DNA of 64,000 nt. It comes from Actinacidiphila alni (GTDB taxonomy: Bacteria; Actinomycetota; Actinomycetes; Streptomycetales; Streptomycetaceae). The notes under the pieces were generated by a model. It made no database searches. It had not been told where the DNA came from and saw nothing but the letters and a program-made list of their open reading frames with translations. Below, one piece after another: positions 29,901 through 40,000 of the stretch (its first letter is position 1; each line of letters starts with the position of its first letter). The position numbers were made by a program, and so were the translations under genes. Where the stretch lies: contig NZ_FONG01000006.1 in assembly GCF_900112845.1 (NCBI RefSeq), positions 62,001-126,000 of the forward strand, given 5' to 3'.

Positions 29901-30925
29901 TGCGCTGGTCGGAATTCCGGCCCCGGCTCCGGGACCTGCTGGGCTCCAAGTTCGAACTGCGGCTCGGCGACGCGCTGGAGTCCGAGGTGGGCTCGCGCGT
30001 CGCCGCCACCGTCCCGCACCAGCCGGGCCGCGGTCTGACCAGCGGCGGGCACCACTTCCTGGCCGCGCTGCCGCGGCTCGACAGCGCCCCGCGCACCGAG
30101 GACCTGACCACCGCCACCAAGGAGGCGGTCGCCGAGATCAGCACCTTCTGGACCGGCCGCACCGCGCCCGGCGTACGGCTGCTGCCCAGCCGCCTGCCGG
30201 CCGCCCGGCTCCCCCGGCCCGAGGGCGATCTGCGGGTCTGCCTCGGATGGGACGAGCAGCGGCTGGCACCGGCCTGGCACGACTTCTCCGTCAATCCCCA
30301 TCTGCTGGCCTTCGGCGACGGGGAGACCGGCAAGACCAATGTGCTGCGGCTGATGATCGAGGCGATCACCGCGCGCTACACGCCCGCGCAGGCACGCATC
30401 ATGGTCGCCGACCCCGGTCGCGGACTGCTCAGCGCGGTGCCCGAGGAGTACCGGGTCGGCTACGTGGTGGACAGCGACGCGCTCGGCCAACTCGCCGCGA
30501 GCGCCGCGCTGTCGGTCGGCAAACGCGTGCCCGCCGCCGACATCTCGCCGGAGAACCTGGCCCGCCGCGACTGGTGGAGCGGCCCGCTGCTCTTCGTCCT
30601 CATCGACGACTACGACCTGTTCTCCGGTGCTCCCGGCACGCCGTCCCCGATGACGCCGTTGCTGCCACTGCTGTCCCAGGCGCCGTACATCGGGCTGCAC
30701 CTCGTGGTCGCCCGCAGTACGTCGAGCGCCATGCGGGCGATGATGGACCCGCTGCTGCGCCGCCTGTGGGAGCTGGGCAACCCGGCGCTGGTGTTCTCCT
30801 ACCCCAAGGAGGAGGGCAAGTTCATCGGCGAGGCCAAGCCGCGCGCCCTTCCGGTCGGCCGGGCCCAACTGGTCACCCGCCGCTCGGTGAAGCTCGTGCA
30901 GACCGGACTGGTGGACCCGCCATGA
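26957..30925 (+). CDS. eccC: Type VII secretion ATPase EccC (three FtsK/SpoIIIE domains)
   Basis: A 1322-residue motor protein. An ATG at 26930 is in frame, but the TTG at 26957, preceded by GGGAGGG, gives the usual N-terminus (STRQVRRSPR). Two membrane segments lie near residues 30-75. Three ATPase domains have Walker A motifs GATGSGKS (residues 476-483), GAPQTGKS (838-845) and GDGETGKT (1120-1127). Domain 1 keeps the full Walker B IIVDEF; domain 2 has VVDGW and domain 3 LIDDYD, without the catalytic Glu, as is common for the regulatory domains. EccCa and EccCb, split in some mycobacterial systems, are one chain here. It recognises WXG100 substrates and powers their export. Confidence 0.96.
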   Translation: MSTRQVRRSPRAEAPQLPDAQVELAEPPVLGEPAGADFGSALMYLPMGLGAGAMVLMFSVRGMGPTTYMMSGMMGVAMISMTLTQLGRGSAERRRRMRAERRDYLRYLSQKRRQARTAAEEQRAALLWDNPAPDALWAFAMGPRLWERRPSHEDFGRIRIGIGVRRAQLGFLPPQTKPVEDLEPLTAISLRRFTKAHQAVPGLPIPVALRRFSRVEFAGAGQDVLALIRAMVAQLAVLHAPDELRIAVLGDTTGAAEWDWVKWLPHNAHPAEQDDAGAARLAAADLDTLMALLGPEVRDRPDHDPQAAPSIAEPYVVIIAQGAELPPGSRPAGEGLRNTLVLDATGTLRGGDNVLRLSVREGVVMYPAGDGDSASATADGLGRDAAERLARYLSPLRAGSALDLTERPLDSDFELTSLLGIRDPRGFDVAAVWRPRQAQAARLAVPLGVTEDGEVVELDLKESAQGGMGPHGLLIGATGSGKSELLRTLVMGLAATHSSEVLNLVLVDFKGGATFLHMDRLPHTSAVITNLADEIHLVDRMRDSINGEMIRRQEVLRKAGFSSLFDYEKARLGGAGLTPLPSLLIIVDEFSELLASKPEFVDLFVSVGRLGRSLGVHLLLASQRLDESRIHKVEGHLSYRLALRTFSSMESRGVIGVSSAYELPSAPGNGYLKVDTTNLVRFKAAYVSGPAPQPVAEADPVQRLRAVQEVTPFGLDRRGALSSERESEPQAPAEVPVPSADGEPVNEESLLEVLIDRLEEAGPPARQVWLPPLDSSVSLDQVLPAIVPDPVRGMSAADFPALGALRVPLGMVDKPYEQARELLVADLSGAEGHIGLVGAPQTGKSTMLRTLMLSLALTHTAEEIQFYCLDFGGGGLVSTSGLPHVGSVATRLDRDRVQRTVAELTQLLERREAEFAAKGLESVSDYRALRAAGEIDDPYGDVFLVVDGWGTLRGDYDDIEPRVIDLAARGLSYGIHVMGSAVRWSEFRPRLRDLLGSKFELRLGDALESEVGSRVAATVPHQPGRGLTSGGHHFLAALPRLDSAPRTEDLTTATKEAVAEISTFWTGRTAPGVRLLPSRLPAARLPRPEGDLRVCLGWDEQRLAPAWHDFSVNPHLLAFGDGETGKTNVLRLMIEAITARYTPAQARIMVADPGRGLLSAVPEEYRVGYVVDSDALGQLAASAALSVGKRVPAADISPENLARRDWWSGPLLFVLIDDYDLFSGAPGTPSPMTPLLPLLSQAPYIGLHLVVARSTSSAMRAMMDPLLRRLWELGNPALVFSYPKEEGKFIGEAKPRALPVGRAQLVTRRSVKLVQTGLVDPP

Positions 30926-31053
30926 CCGTAGAAAACCGCGCCATCGATGTGCCCCATTCCGACGACAACGTTGTCCGCCGTCCGTCCGCCGACCGTGCGC
31001 GCCGCACGGCGGCGACCGGCCGGCCCACCGGCAGGACAGGAGCGTGCAGATGA
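30922..31053 (+). CDS. Putative 43-aa coupling ORF between eccC and eccD
   Basis: This frame starts at ATG 30922, overlapping the eccC TGA as ATGA, and ends at TGA 31051-31053, overlapping the eccD ATG at 31050 as ATGA. The product begins MTVENRAIDVPHSDDNVVRR and is then Arg/Thr-rich. There is no recognisable family and no strong ribosome-binding site of its own. The exact double overlap suggests a translational relay from eccC to eccD, but chance is possible because eccD also has a good AGGAG site. Confidence 0.4.
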   Translation: MTVENRAIDVPHSDDNVVRRPSADRARRTAATGRPTGRTGACR

Positions 31054-32450
31054 CCACCACCCCCGTAGCCGCCGGCGCCGGGACGGGCACGGAGTTGTGC
31101 CGGCTGACCGTCGCGGGGCCCGACGGACAGGCCGACCTCGCCGTGCCGGTGACGCTGCCGCTGTCCGCGCTGCTGCCGGTGCTGGTCGAACACGTCGTCA
31201 CCGACCCGCGCGACCGGGGCGCGCCGTGGAGCCTGCAACGGCTCGGCGAGGACCCGCTCGACCCCGACGGCACTCCGGCCGGGCTCGACCTGCACCACGG
31301 GGACGTGCTGTATCTGCGGCCGTCGGCCGAACCGCTGCCGAGCCTGCACTTCGACGACATCGCGGACGGCGTCGCCCACGTCGTGCGCACCCTGCCCGGC
31401 CGCTGGCGCCCGGCACTGACCCGCGGGCTCTGCCTGACCCTGGCGGCGGCGGGCGCGGTCGCGCTCGCCCTCGCCCTGGTCGGCCGGGGACCGGGCGACT
31501 TCGCCGGGTACGGCGCCGGCATCGCCGCGGTGGTGTTCGGCGCGGCGTGCGTCGCCGGTGACCGGTTCGGCGCGGACCGCGGCACCGTGCTCACCTCCGG
31601 TCTCGCCGCGCTGGCGATGGCCGCGCTGGCCGGGCTCGCCTTCCGGTCCGCGCCCGGCGGCGGCTTCGACCCCGGTGTGCCCGGCATCCTCACCGCGGCG
31701 GGCTGCGTGACCGCGGTCGGCTGCGCCCTGGTCGCGCTGCGGGCGGTGCCGCTGCTGCTGCCGGGCACCGCGACCGTCGTCGCCGCGGCCACCGCGGCGG
31801 CCGTCGGTCTGCGGCACGCCTTCGACTGGCGCACCGGACAGGCCGCGGCGGTGACGGCCGCGGCGCTGTTCGTCATCGGCCACTTCGGGCCCAGGCTGGC
31901 CCTGCGTGTCGCCCGGCTGCGTGTTCCCCAACTGCCGCACAACGCCGAGGAATTGCAGGAGGACATCGATCCGGAGCCGCAGGAGCGCGTGGAGCGGCGG
32001 GTGCGGACCTCGACCGCGTTCCTCGACACGCTCAGCCTCGGTTTCGCCCTGTGCTACGGGGCCGCCTTCTGGTTCCTGATCCATGAACACGGCTGGACCG
32101 GCTGGGCGTTGCCGCTGGTCTTCGCCGGGGCGATCCTGCTGCGGTCCCGCGGCCTGACCGGCGCGCTGCAACGAGTGCCCACCGTCGTCGTCGGGTCGGC
32201 GGGGCTGGCCGCGCTGCTGCTCCAGCAGTGGTCGACCGGCGGGCCGGCGCAGCGCGGTGTGGCGGCCGCACTGCTGCTGCTCACCGTGCTCGGGCTGCTC
32301 GCCGCCTCCTGGCGGCTGCCGACCACCAGGCTGCTGCCGGTGTGGGGACACAGCGGCGACATCGCCGAGACGCTGACGGCCACGGCGCTGCTGCCGTTGC
32401 TGCTCCAACTCCTGCACGTCTACGCGCGGTTGCGCGCGTGGGCGAGCTGA
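31050..32450 (+). CDS. eccD: Type VII secretion integral membrane protein EccD
   Basis: A 466-residue protein starting at ATG 31050 with AGGAG seven bases upstream. Residues 10-90 form the ubiquitin-like (YukD-type) cytoplasmic domain: CRLTVAGPDGQADLAVPVTLPLS and LDLHHGDVLYLRPSAEPLP are typical. About eleven hydrophobic segments follow, with a charged loop QEDIDPEPQERVERRVRTS around residues 310-330. EccD lines the membrane pore of the ESX core complex. It lies between EccC and EccB in the same operon. Confidence 0.92.
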   Translation: MTTTPVAAGAGTGTELCRLTVAGPDGQADLAVPVTLPLSALLPVLVEHVVTDPRDRGAPWSLQRLGEDPLDPDGTPAGLDLHHGDVLYLRPSAEPLPSLHFDDIADGVAHVVRTLPGRWRPALTRGLCLTLAAAGAVALALALVGRGPGDFAGYGAGIAAVVFGAACVAGDRFGADRGTVLTSGLAALAMAALAGLAFRSAPGGGFDPGVPGILTAAGCVTAVGCALVALRAVPLLLPGTATVVAAATAAAVGLRHAFDWRTGQAAAVTAAALFVIGHFGPRLALRVARLRVPQLPHNAEELQEDIDPEPQERVERRVRTSTAFLDTLSLGFALCYGAAFWFLIHEHGWTGWALPLVFAGAILLRSRGLTGALQRVPTVVVGSAGLAALLLQQWSTGGPAQRGVAAALLLLTVLGLLAASWRLPTTRLLPVWGHSGDIAETLTATALLPLLLQLLHVYARLRAWAS

Positions 32451-32481
32451 CGGCGACGGACACCGGAAGGAGGGACGGACG

Positions 32482-33834
32482 ATGCAGACACGACGGGACC
32501 ATCTTCACGCCTACCAGTTCGCGGTGGACCGGCTCGCCACCTCGTTGACCACGGGCGACGCGAGCCGCGGCGAGAACCCCACGCGGCGCTCGGCGTTCGG
32601 CACCCTCTTCGGCACCGGCGTCGTGATCCTGCTGTGCATCGGCTTCAGCGTCTACGGTCTGATCGCCCCCGTGCCCGACCACTCCTGGCGCACGCCCGGC
32701 TCGTACATCGTGGAGAAGGAGACCGGCAACCGCTATCTGCTCATCGGCGGTGAACTCCGGCCGGTCCGCAACTACTCCTCGGTCCTGCTCTACTCGCGCG
32801 GCGCCGTCGCGCACAGCGTCTCCCGCGCGGACCTCAACGGCATCACGCACGGGTCCGAGATCGGTATACCGGGGGCGCCGGACCAAGTGCCCACCCCCGA
32901 CCGGGTGCTGGGCGGCTCATGGACCCGCTGCCTGCGGCCCGGCCTGGCGCACGGTCAGAGCGTGGGCTTCGGCACGGCCGCCACGGGCAGCCTGTCCGTC
33001 GCCTTCCCCTCCGACCGCCAAGTGCTGCTGGAGAGCGGTGACGGCGACCGCTACCTGCTCTGGCGGGGGAAGAAGTACCCGGTGCCGGGGCTGCCCGCGC
33101 TGATGGCCCTCGGTCTCGACGGCGACCGGCCGCTCGCCGCCCCCGACGACTGGCTGACGGCCGTGCCCACCGGGCCCGCGCTGAGCGCGGTGCTGCCGGC
33201 CGGCCGCGGCGAGCCCGCCGGCCGGGTGGCCGGACGGCCGGTCGCCGTGGGCCAGTTGTTCAGCACGACCACGGCGGGAGAGCGCCACTTCTATGTGATG
33301 ACCCGTCAGGGAGTGGCCCGTACCAACGCCACCGAGTACTCGCTGCTGGCCGCCGACAAGGCGAGCCCGGAACCGCGCTCGGTGTCGCCGTCGGCGCTCG
33401 CCGCCGCGCGGGTCTCGGCGGACGACGCCCTGCTGACCGCGCTCCCCGACGTGGCGGGAGCGCCGGCCCTGCCGGCCGGCGACCACGCCGTCTGCCTGGC
33501 CCAGCGGGTCGCCGGTTCCTCACTGCGGACCGACGTGGTCGTCGCGGGCGGAGCGGTGGCCGACGGCGACCTGACGGCCGTCGTACCGACCGGTCACGGC
33601 CTGGTGGTGCGCAGCCGGGAGGCGGTGCTGCACAAGGTGCCGGACCCCAAGACGTATCTGATCACCGACGACGGCACCGCGTACCAACTGGCCACCGACG
33701 ACGTCACCGCCGCGCTCGGCCTGTCCGGGCTGGTGTCCGTCCTGCCCGACCAGGTGATCGCGCTGCTGCCGCGCGGGCCGGTGCTCGCGATGCCCGCGCC
33801 CGACGAGGGAAAGGGCGGTACGTCCCGTGCTTAA
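32482..33834 (+). CDS. eccB: Type VII secretion protein EccB
   Basis: A 450-residue single-pass membrane protein. ATG 32482 follows AGGAGGG by seven bases. The N-terminus MQTRRDHLHAYQFAVDRLATSL and RRSAFGTLFGTGVVILLCIGFSVYGLIAP (one membrane span near residues 42-62) match EccB closely. The external region contains ETGNRYLLIGGELRPVRNYSSVLL and SWTRCLRPGL plus repeated beta modules, with further cysteine in HAVCLAQ. EccB forms the extracytoplasmic part of the ESX core. Its end overlaps the next gene (start GTG 33827). Confidence 0.95.
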   Translation: MQTRRDHLHAYQFAVDRLATSLTTGDASRGENPTRRSAFGTLFGTGVVILLCIGFSVYGLIAPVPDHSWRTPGSYIVEKETGNRYLLIGGELRPVRNYSSVLLYSRGAVAHSVSRADLNGITHGSEIGIPGAPDQVPTPDRVLGGSWTRCLRPGLAHGQSVGFGTAATGSLSVAFPSDRQVLLESGDGDRYLLWRGKKYPVPGLPALMALGLDGDRPLAAPDDWLTAVPTGPALSAVLPAGRGEPAGRVAGRPVAVGQLFSTTTAGERHFYVMTRQGVARTNATEYSLLAADKASPEPRSVSPSALAAARVSADDALLTALPDVAGAPALPAGDHAVCLAQRVAGSSLRTDVVVAGGAVADGDLTAVVPTGHGLVVRSREAVLHKVPDPKTYLITDDGTAYQLATDDVTAALGLSGLVSVLPDQVIALLPRGPVLAMPAPDEGKGGTSRA

Positions 33835-36800
33835 GGGCATACGGTCGATCGTGCCGATCGGCAGGCCGCTCCAGCGGTCGGTCGCGGGCAACGCGCTGCT
33901 GCTCCATCCCCGGGGCCGGCGCGACCCGGCAGCCTGGCGGTTCGCCGCTTGTCTGGCGCGCGACGAGCAGCACACGCTGGTGGTCGTCGACATCCCGGAC
34001 GACACGGTCGGCGACGCCGCGGAGGCCGTGACGCACGCGCTGTCCGACCGGCCGGGCAGTCTGCGGCTGGTGCTGGGCGGCGGCACGTCGCAGGACGTAC
34101 GGCGCACCGGGCAGCGCATCGCCGACTCGCGGGGCGCCCTCGTCGTGGTGCCGGACGGGGAGCTGCTACCCACCGCGGGCGGCGGTCTGTCGGTGCCGGG
34201 CGGCCGGGGGTCGGGCTGGCTGCGGATGCGGCCGGGCCGGCCGCCGGAGCACGACTCCATGCACTTCCCCAAGCCGCACTGGCAGTTCTCCACGATGGAC
34301 CGCCCCTGGGCCACCAGCCCGTACGGTGTGGTCGAGCCGCTGCCCTGCGGGGTGTGGCTGCGCGGTGCGCGGCCGGACGCCGCGGCGGAGAACAGGCGCT
34401 GGCTGTTCGACCGGCTGTACGCCGACCCCGATGTGATGACCGTCGTACTCGGCTGCCCCGGCGGTCCTGCCGTACCGCTGGCGGACGTGGCCGGTTTCTG
34501 GGCCACGGTGATGCCGTCCGTACGGCGCCGCACCCGCTTCGTGCACTTCGGACCGGTGGCGCTCCCGCAGGAGGGCGAGGCGCTCGGCCAGCAGCTGGCG
34601 GATCTGCTGGACGCGCAGGTCGCCGTGCTGGCCGGGGTACCCGTGGAGGCGCGGACGGCGCCCGACCTGCCGCCGCGAACGGCCCCTCGGCTGGCGGACG
34701 GCCGGCTGGGGGATCCGGCGTTCGCCGCTGAACTGCGGTACGCCCCGCGCGGCGCCGCCACGGCCGCGCCACCGCCCGTGCTGGTCGGTGTGCGGGAGCC
34801 GCTGTCGGGCTACCGACCCCTCGGCACGGGCGTCTACGAGTACACCCTCGACGCGGTGCTCGAAGTGGTCCAGAGCGGGCTGTGGGTCCGCCCGCACCAG
34901 GAACCCGCCGACGGCGACGACGTACGCCGCATCCCGCCCGCTCCCGGCGAGACCCTCGTCCTCTTCGACCGCGGGGCGCCCGGCATGGCGTCGCGCATGC
35001 ACGCGCTCGCCGAGGACATCGTGTGGCGGCTCGGCGCCGACGGCCGCACCGGTCTGGTGGTACGCCCCGCCGACGATCCGGCGCTCGACACGAGCGCGTG
35101 GTCGGCGGAGCCGGTGGCGGTCCCGGACGCGCGTGACGCCGTCGCCGCGGCGATTCCGGCGCCCGCCAGGCCCGCGGGCGTGCCGCCCTGGGCCGCCGAG
35201 GCCGCGGCGGAGGCCGTGACCGAGGTCCCGGCGGAGCCCGCGGCGGCGGGGGAGAACGTACGGGCCGCCGGCGGCGCCGTCGCGCCGGTGCCAGTGCCGG
35301 TGCCGGAACCCGCCCGGACGGACGACGCCCTGCTGTCGGCGACGGCCGCCGCGGACCTGTCGGAACCGCCGGTCCGCGGCCTGCGGGAGGAGAGCGCACC
35401 GCCCGCGGAACGGCCTTCCGCGCCACAGCAGTTGACCGCCCTGGACTCCGACGGCATGCCGTCGCCGCCGACCGCGGCGACGGTCATGGCGGAGGCGGGC
35501 GCGGCGGAGGCGGGCGCGCTCGAAACCCCGGTGTCCGGGACGGCGGTGGCGGAGCCGGACGAACCCGCCGACGGCGTCGGGACGGCCGAGGGCGCGACCC
35601 GGTCCGGGGTCACCGTCCAGGCGGCGACGCACACCGCTCCGCCGGAGTCGGCCGCGCCGCGGACACCGGCGGCGACAGCCGAGCCCGGCCCGCTGCCGCT
35701 GCCGGGCGCGGACCGTCCGGCGCAGCCGCACGCCGCTCCCCCGGCCACCCCGGCCCCGGCTCTTCCGATTCCCACGAGCACCGAGCCGAGCCCAACGCCA
35801 CCGACCGCCGTCCCCACGCCGGCCCCGGCATCCCCGGCGCCGAACCTCCCCACGAGCACCGCCCCGGACACGACGCCTCCGGCCACTACCCCCTCTCCGG
35901 TCGCCACCCCGGCCCCGGCCCTCCCCTTCCCGACAAGCACCGACCCGAGCGCGACACCCCCGACCGCCGCCGCCTCTCCGACCGCTCCCGCTCCCGCGGC
36001 CGCCCCGGCGGCCGTGCCTCCGGTCAACGGGATCACCCGCGCCGCGCCGGGCGGACCGGCCGGCGCTCCGGCGGCTCCGCGGCCGGTCGGACTGCGCCTG
36101 GAGTCCTCGGAGCCCGTACCGTCGGCGGGGGCGGACCGTACGTTGCCGGAGGCCGTACCCGACGCGCCGTCCGCGACGGCGCCGACGGTCGCCGCCGGCG
36201 CCCGGGTGCTCGTACAGCCGGTGCCGAAGGGCGCGGCGTGCGCGGTGCCGCCGGAGCGGGGCATCGAGCGGGAGCGCGAGTGGGTGCGCAAGACCTTCCG
36301 CGCCCAGTACGACGCCCTGGCCGGAACGGTGGCCCGCGTGATGTCGCAGGTGCCGGGGCTGCGGGACGTCACGGGCGGCGGCGCGGTGGACGCGGAGACC
36401 GACCTGGTGGCGCTGCGGCTGTATCTGTCCGGCAATCACGCCGAGGTGGACGCCGCTGTCCGGTCCGCGCGGACCGGGCCGCACGTTCCGCTGGCCCGCT
36501 GCGTGGCGTCCGGGCTGCGCCGGCTGCCGTCCCACCGCGGCCCCACCCTCTTCGACGCCGAGCTGTCCGCCGCGCAGCGCGCCTGGTACACCGAGGGCCG
36601 GCTCGTGACGGAGTGGGCGTTCTGCGCCGCCTCGCTGCTGCCGGCCGGCTCCGCCCCCGCCGTCGCGGCGCCGTCCTTCCTGATGTGGTCGATGACGGCC
36701 CGCCGTACGGGTCCGCTCGACAGCGGCGCACCGGACCGGGTGATCTTCCTGCCAGGCACCGCCTTCAAGGTGCTGCGCCCCGCCGAGGGGCCCGAAAGCC

Positions 36801-37069
36801 CGGTGCTGCTACGGGAGTTGACGCCGCAGGAGGTCGGCCCCGACGGCCGCGTCGCGCCCGGCCGCATCCCGCTGGACGACCTGGCGCTGGAGAGCCTGAC
36901 CCGGGCGGCCGACTCCTTGTCCGCGAAGCCCGCTCCGGTCGCCCCCGGGCCGAGGAGTGGTCCCGCGGCCGTTCCGCCGGGCCTGCTGTCCGCCAACGGC
37001 CGGCCCCGTACCGGGGTCCGGCCGCCCGCCCCCGCCGAGAGCACACCGCACAAGGGAGCGACGCTGTGA
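33827..37069 (+). CDS. T7SS-locus protein, 1080 aa, with possible ADP-ribosyltransferase-like C-terminal domain
   Basis: Residues 1-420 form a soluble domain I do not recognise (opening LKGIRSIVPIGRPLQRSVAGNALLLHPRG); it has no membrane span. Residues about 430-800 are an Ala/Pro-rich linker. Residues about 805-1040 may be an ART fold: LPSHRGPTLFDAEL resembles the catalytic-Arg strand, EWAFCAASLL the F-x-S-x-S segment, and DRVIFLPGTAFKVL followed by VLLREL the final strands. The usual ExE glutamates are not evident, so any transferase activity is doubtful. Start GTG 33827 overlaps eccB; the stop overlaps the next GTG. It could be an accessory cytosolic component or an effector. Confidence 0.75.
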   Translation: MLKGIRSIVPIGRPLQRSVAGNALLLHPRGRRDPAAWRFAACLARDEQHTLVVVDIPDDTVGDAAEAVTHALSDRPGSLRLVLGGGTSQDVRRTGQRIADSRGALVVVPDGELLPTAGGGLSVPGGRGSGWLRMRPGRPPEHDSMHFPKPHWQFSTMDRPWATSPYGVVEPLPCGVWLRGARPDAAAENRRWLFDRLYADPDVMTVVLGCPGGPAVPLADVAGFWATVMPSVRRRTRFVHFGPVALPQEGEALGQQLADLLDAQVAVLAGVPVEARTAPDLPPRTAPRLADGRLGDPAFAAELRYAPRGAATAAPPPVLVGVREPLSGYRPLGTGVYEYTLDAVLEVVQSGLWVRPHQEPADGDDVRRIPPAPGETLVLFDRGAPGMASRMHALAEDIVWRLGADGRTGLVVRPADDPALDTSAWSAEPVAVPDARDAVAAAIPAPARPAGVPPWAAEAAAEAVTEVPAEPAAAGENVRAAGGAVAPVPVPVPEPARTDDALLSATAAADLSEPPVRGLREESAPPAERPSAPQQLTALDSDGMPSPPTAATVMAEAGAAEAGALETPVSGTAVAEPDEPADGVGTAEGATRSGVTVQAATHTAPPESAAPRTPAATAEPGPLPLPGADRPAQPHAAPPATPAPALPIPTSTEPSPTPPTAVPTPAPASPAPNLPTSTAPDTTPPATTPSPVATPAPALPFPTSTDPSATPPTAAASPTAPAPAAAPAAVPPVNGITRAAPGGPAGAPAAPRPVGLRLESSEPVPSAGADRTLPEAVPDAPSATAPTVAAGARVLVQPVPKGAACAVPPERGIEREREWVRKTFRAQYDALAGTVARVMSQVPGLRDVTGGGAVDAETDLVALRLYLSGNHAEVDAAVRSARTGPHVPLARCVASGLRRLPSHRGPTLFDAELSAAQRAWYTEGRLVTEWAFCAASLLPAGSAPAVAAPSFLMWSMTARRTGPLDSGAPDRVIFLPGTAFKVLRPAEGPESPVLLRELTPQEVGPDGRVAPGRIPLDDLALESLTRAADSLSAKPAPVAPGPRSGPAAVPPGLLSANGRPRTGVRPPAPAESTPHKGATL

Positions 37070-40000
37070 ACCGTCAGGTACTTGTGGTCTCCCCCGACCG
37101 GCCGGGCGCCTACCGGTCGCCGGCCGAGGCGCTCGCGGACGCGGCGGACGGCGCGCTGATCACCATAGGTCCCGGCCGTTACGACGGGGCGCTGCACGTG
37201 GTCCGCGCGGTGACGCTGGCCGCCGAGGACCGCGGCGGAACGGTGGAGCTGCACGCCGCCACGGGCAGCACCGTCGTCGTGGACGCCGAGGCCGTGCAGA
37301 TGTCCGGACTGACCCTCACCGGCGCCGACCCCGAGGCTCCGGTGCTCGACGTACGGCGCGGCCAGGCCGCGCTGGACGGCTGCCGGGTGACGGGCGCGGC
37401 CTGGACCTCCGTCCTGGCCTGGGACGCCGGCACGGTCGCGTTGCGGGACTGCCACATCGGCAACACGCGGGGCGCGGGCGTCGTCGTCACCTCCGGCGGC
37501 GGCAACATCATCGAACGCAGCACGGTCGCGGAAGCGGGTTCGTCCGCCGTGGTCGTGGCGGAGCAGGGCCGGCTGGTCCTGCGGTCCAGCACCCTGGACC
37601 GGCCGACGGGCAACGGACTGTGCGTCAACGGCCAGGGCTCTGCCGTGGTCGAGGACACCCGGATCACCGGCAGCCGCAAACCCGCCCTCGCGGTCGAGCA
37701 GCAGGGCTCGGCCACCTTGACCAAGGTCGCGATCTCCGGCAGCGGCGCCCTGGACGCCTTCCTCGCCGGCAGCGGCGCGATCTCACTGACCGACTGCTCG
37801 CTGACCGGTTCCCTGGGCGGCTCGGTCTACGTCAAGGAGAGCGCGCCCGTGCTGACGGGCTGCGTGGTCAGCGGCGCCGCCCAGGGCGGTATCCAGGCGG
37901 CGGCGGAGGCCCGGCTCGTGCTCGAACGCTGCCAGGTCGCGGACGTCCCCGTGGGACTGATCGCCGAGGACGGGGCGGAGGTCAGCGCCGTCGACCTCAC
38001 CGTACGGAACGCGGCGACCTGCGCCGTCCGGCTGACCGGCGGCGCCGCCAGGTTCGAGCGGCTGTCCGTCAGCGAGGGCGGCGGCGTGCGGGCCGCGGGC
38101 GGGGCCCGTCTTGAGCTGAGCGGGGCCGAGATCACGGCTGCCGGTCCGCACTGCGTCGATCTCGACGAGAAGGCCGTGGCCCGGCTGTCCGGAGTACGGC
38201 TCAGCTCCGGCGGCGGTGCCTGCCTCAGCGTGGCGGGTTCGGCGCGGGCCGAACTGGACGACTCCACGCTGCACGGCGGCGCGGCCGTCATCGGCACGGA
38301 CGGCGAAGTGAGCGCCCGGGACAGCGAGTTCAGCGGCTCGGACGGCGACGGCGTGCTGCTGACCGGAGGTTCACTGACCGCGGTCGGCTGCCGGGTGCAC
38401 GGCGCCCGGTCCAACGGCGTCAAGGTGGCGTCGGGTTCGCGCGCGGAACTGAGCAACTGCACCATCCGTGATAACGGCGGCGAGGCCATCGCGTCCGACG
38501 ACGACACGCAGGTCGCCGTGCACGACTGCGATCTGCACGACAACGGCGGCGGCTCCTCGCGGGGCGGCGGGCCCCGGACGGCCGTGGCGTCCGCGGGAGA
38601 CGGCGGCGGCTCGGGGCCGCGGCCGGCGGCTCCCGCGGAGTTCCGCGACGGCGCGGTCGGCGGCGGCCCGCTGTCCGAACTCCAGGCGCTGGTCGGCCTG
38701 GAGAGCGTCAAGCGCGAGGTCACCGGGCTCATCGACCTGAACAAGATGACCAACCGGCGGATGGAGATGGGCCTGCCCATGCCTCCGATGAGCCGCCATC
38801 TGGTCTTCGCGGGACCGCCCGGCACCGGCAAGACCACCGTGGCGCGGCTCTACGGCGCTGTACTGGCCGAGTTGGGCGTGCTGCGCGAGGGCCACATCGT
38901 GGAGGTGGCCCGCGCGGATCTCGTCGCGCAGATCATCGGCGGCACGGCCATCAAGACCACCGAGGTCTTCAACCGCGCGCTGGGCGGCGTGCTCTTCATC
39001 GACGAGGCGTACACGCTGACCAACCAGTCCCGCGGCACCGGACCCGACTTCGGTCAGGAGGCCGTGGAGACGCTGATGAAGCTGATGGAGGACCACCGCG
39101 ACGAGATCGTGGTGATCGTCGCCGGCTATTCGGCGCTGATGGACCAGTTCCTGTCGTCCAACCCCGGTATGGCGTCCCGTTTCGCGCGGACCGTGGAGTT
39201 CCCCAACTACGAGCCGGACGAACTGGTCACGATCGTCCGCGGGTTGTGCGCCAAGCACTACTACGAGCTGGACGAGGGCGCGCTGGAGGCGCTGGACCGC
39301 TATTTCGTCGAGATCCCGAAGGGCGAGACCTTCGGCAACGGCCGGGTCGCCCGGAAGGTGTTCGAGGAGATGATCGGCCGTCAGGCGACCCGGCTGTCCG
39401 GACAGTCGCAGCACGACGACAGCGCGCTGAGCATCCTCACCGCCGAGGACGTGACGCCGCCGCCCGGCGGCTCCGCGGGCGCCGGCGGGGAACCGGAGCT
39501 GCCCGATCTGCCGGGCCTGCGGCGGCTGGCGGGACTGACCGGTCTTGACGGCGCCCGCTCGGCGCTCCGCGCGCGGCTGCGTGCCCTGGCCGCGGTCGGG
39601 AGCCGCCCGGCCGGGCCCGAGCGGGTCGAGCCGTTGCCGGTGCGCGCCAACGTCGTCATCGAGGGCGCCGCGGGCAACGGCCGGCGGGCGCTGGCCGCGC
39701 TCTACGGGCGCTGCCTGGCCGAACTGGGGCTGCTGCCCACCGGAGCCACCCGGCACGTCCGGCTGTCCTCGCTGCCGGCCCGGTGGCCGGAACAGCCGCT
39801 GCTGCGGCTGGCGTCGGCGCTGGAGGAGACCGCGGGCGGCGTGCTGGCGCTGGAGTGGACCGAGGCGTTCGAGCAGCGCAGCCCGCAGTCCCGCGAGGCG
39901 GTGCTCGCCGCCCTGGGACGGGTGGTGTCGGCACCGGGCGACACCGTACTGGCCCTGCTCGGCACTCCCGAGCATCTGCTCGGCCTGATGCGGGAACGGA

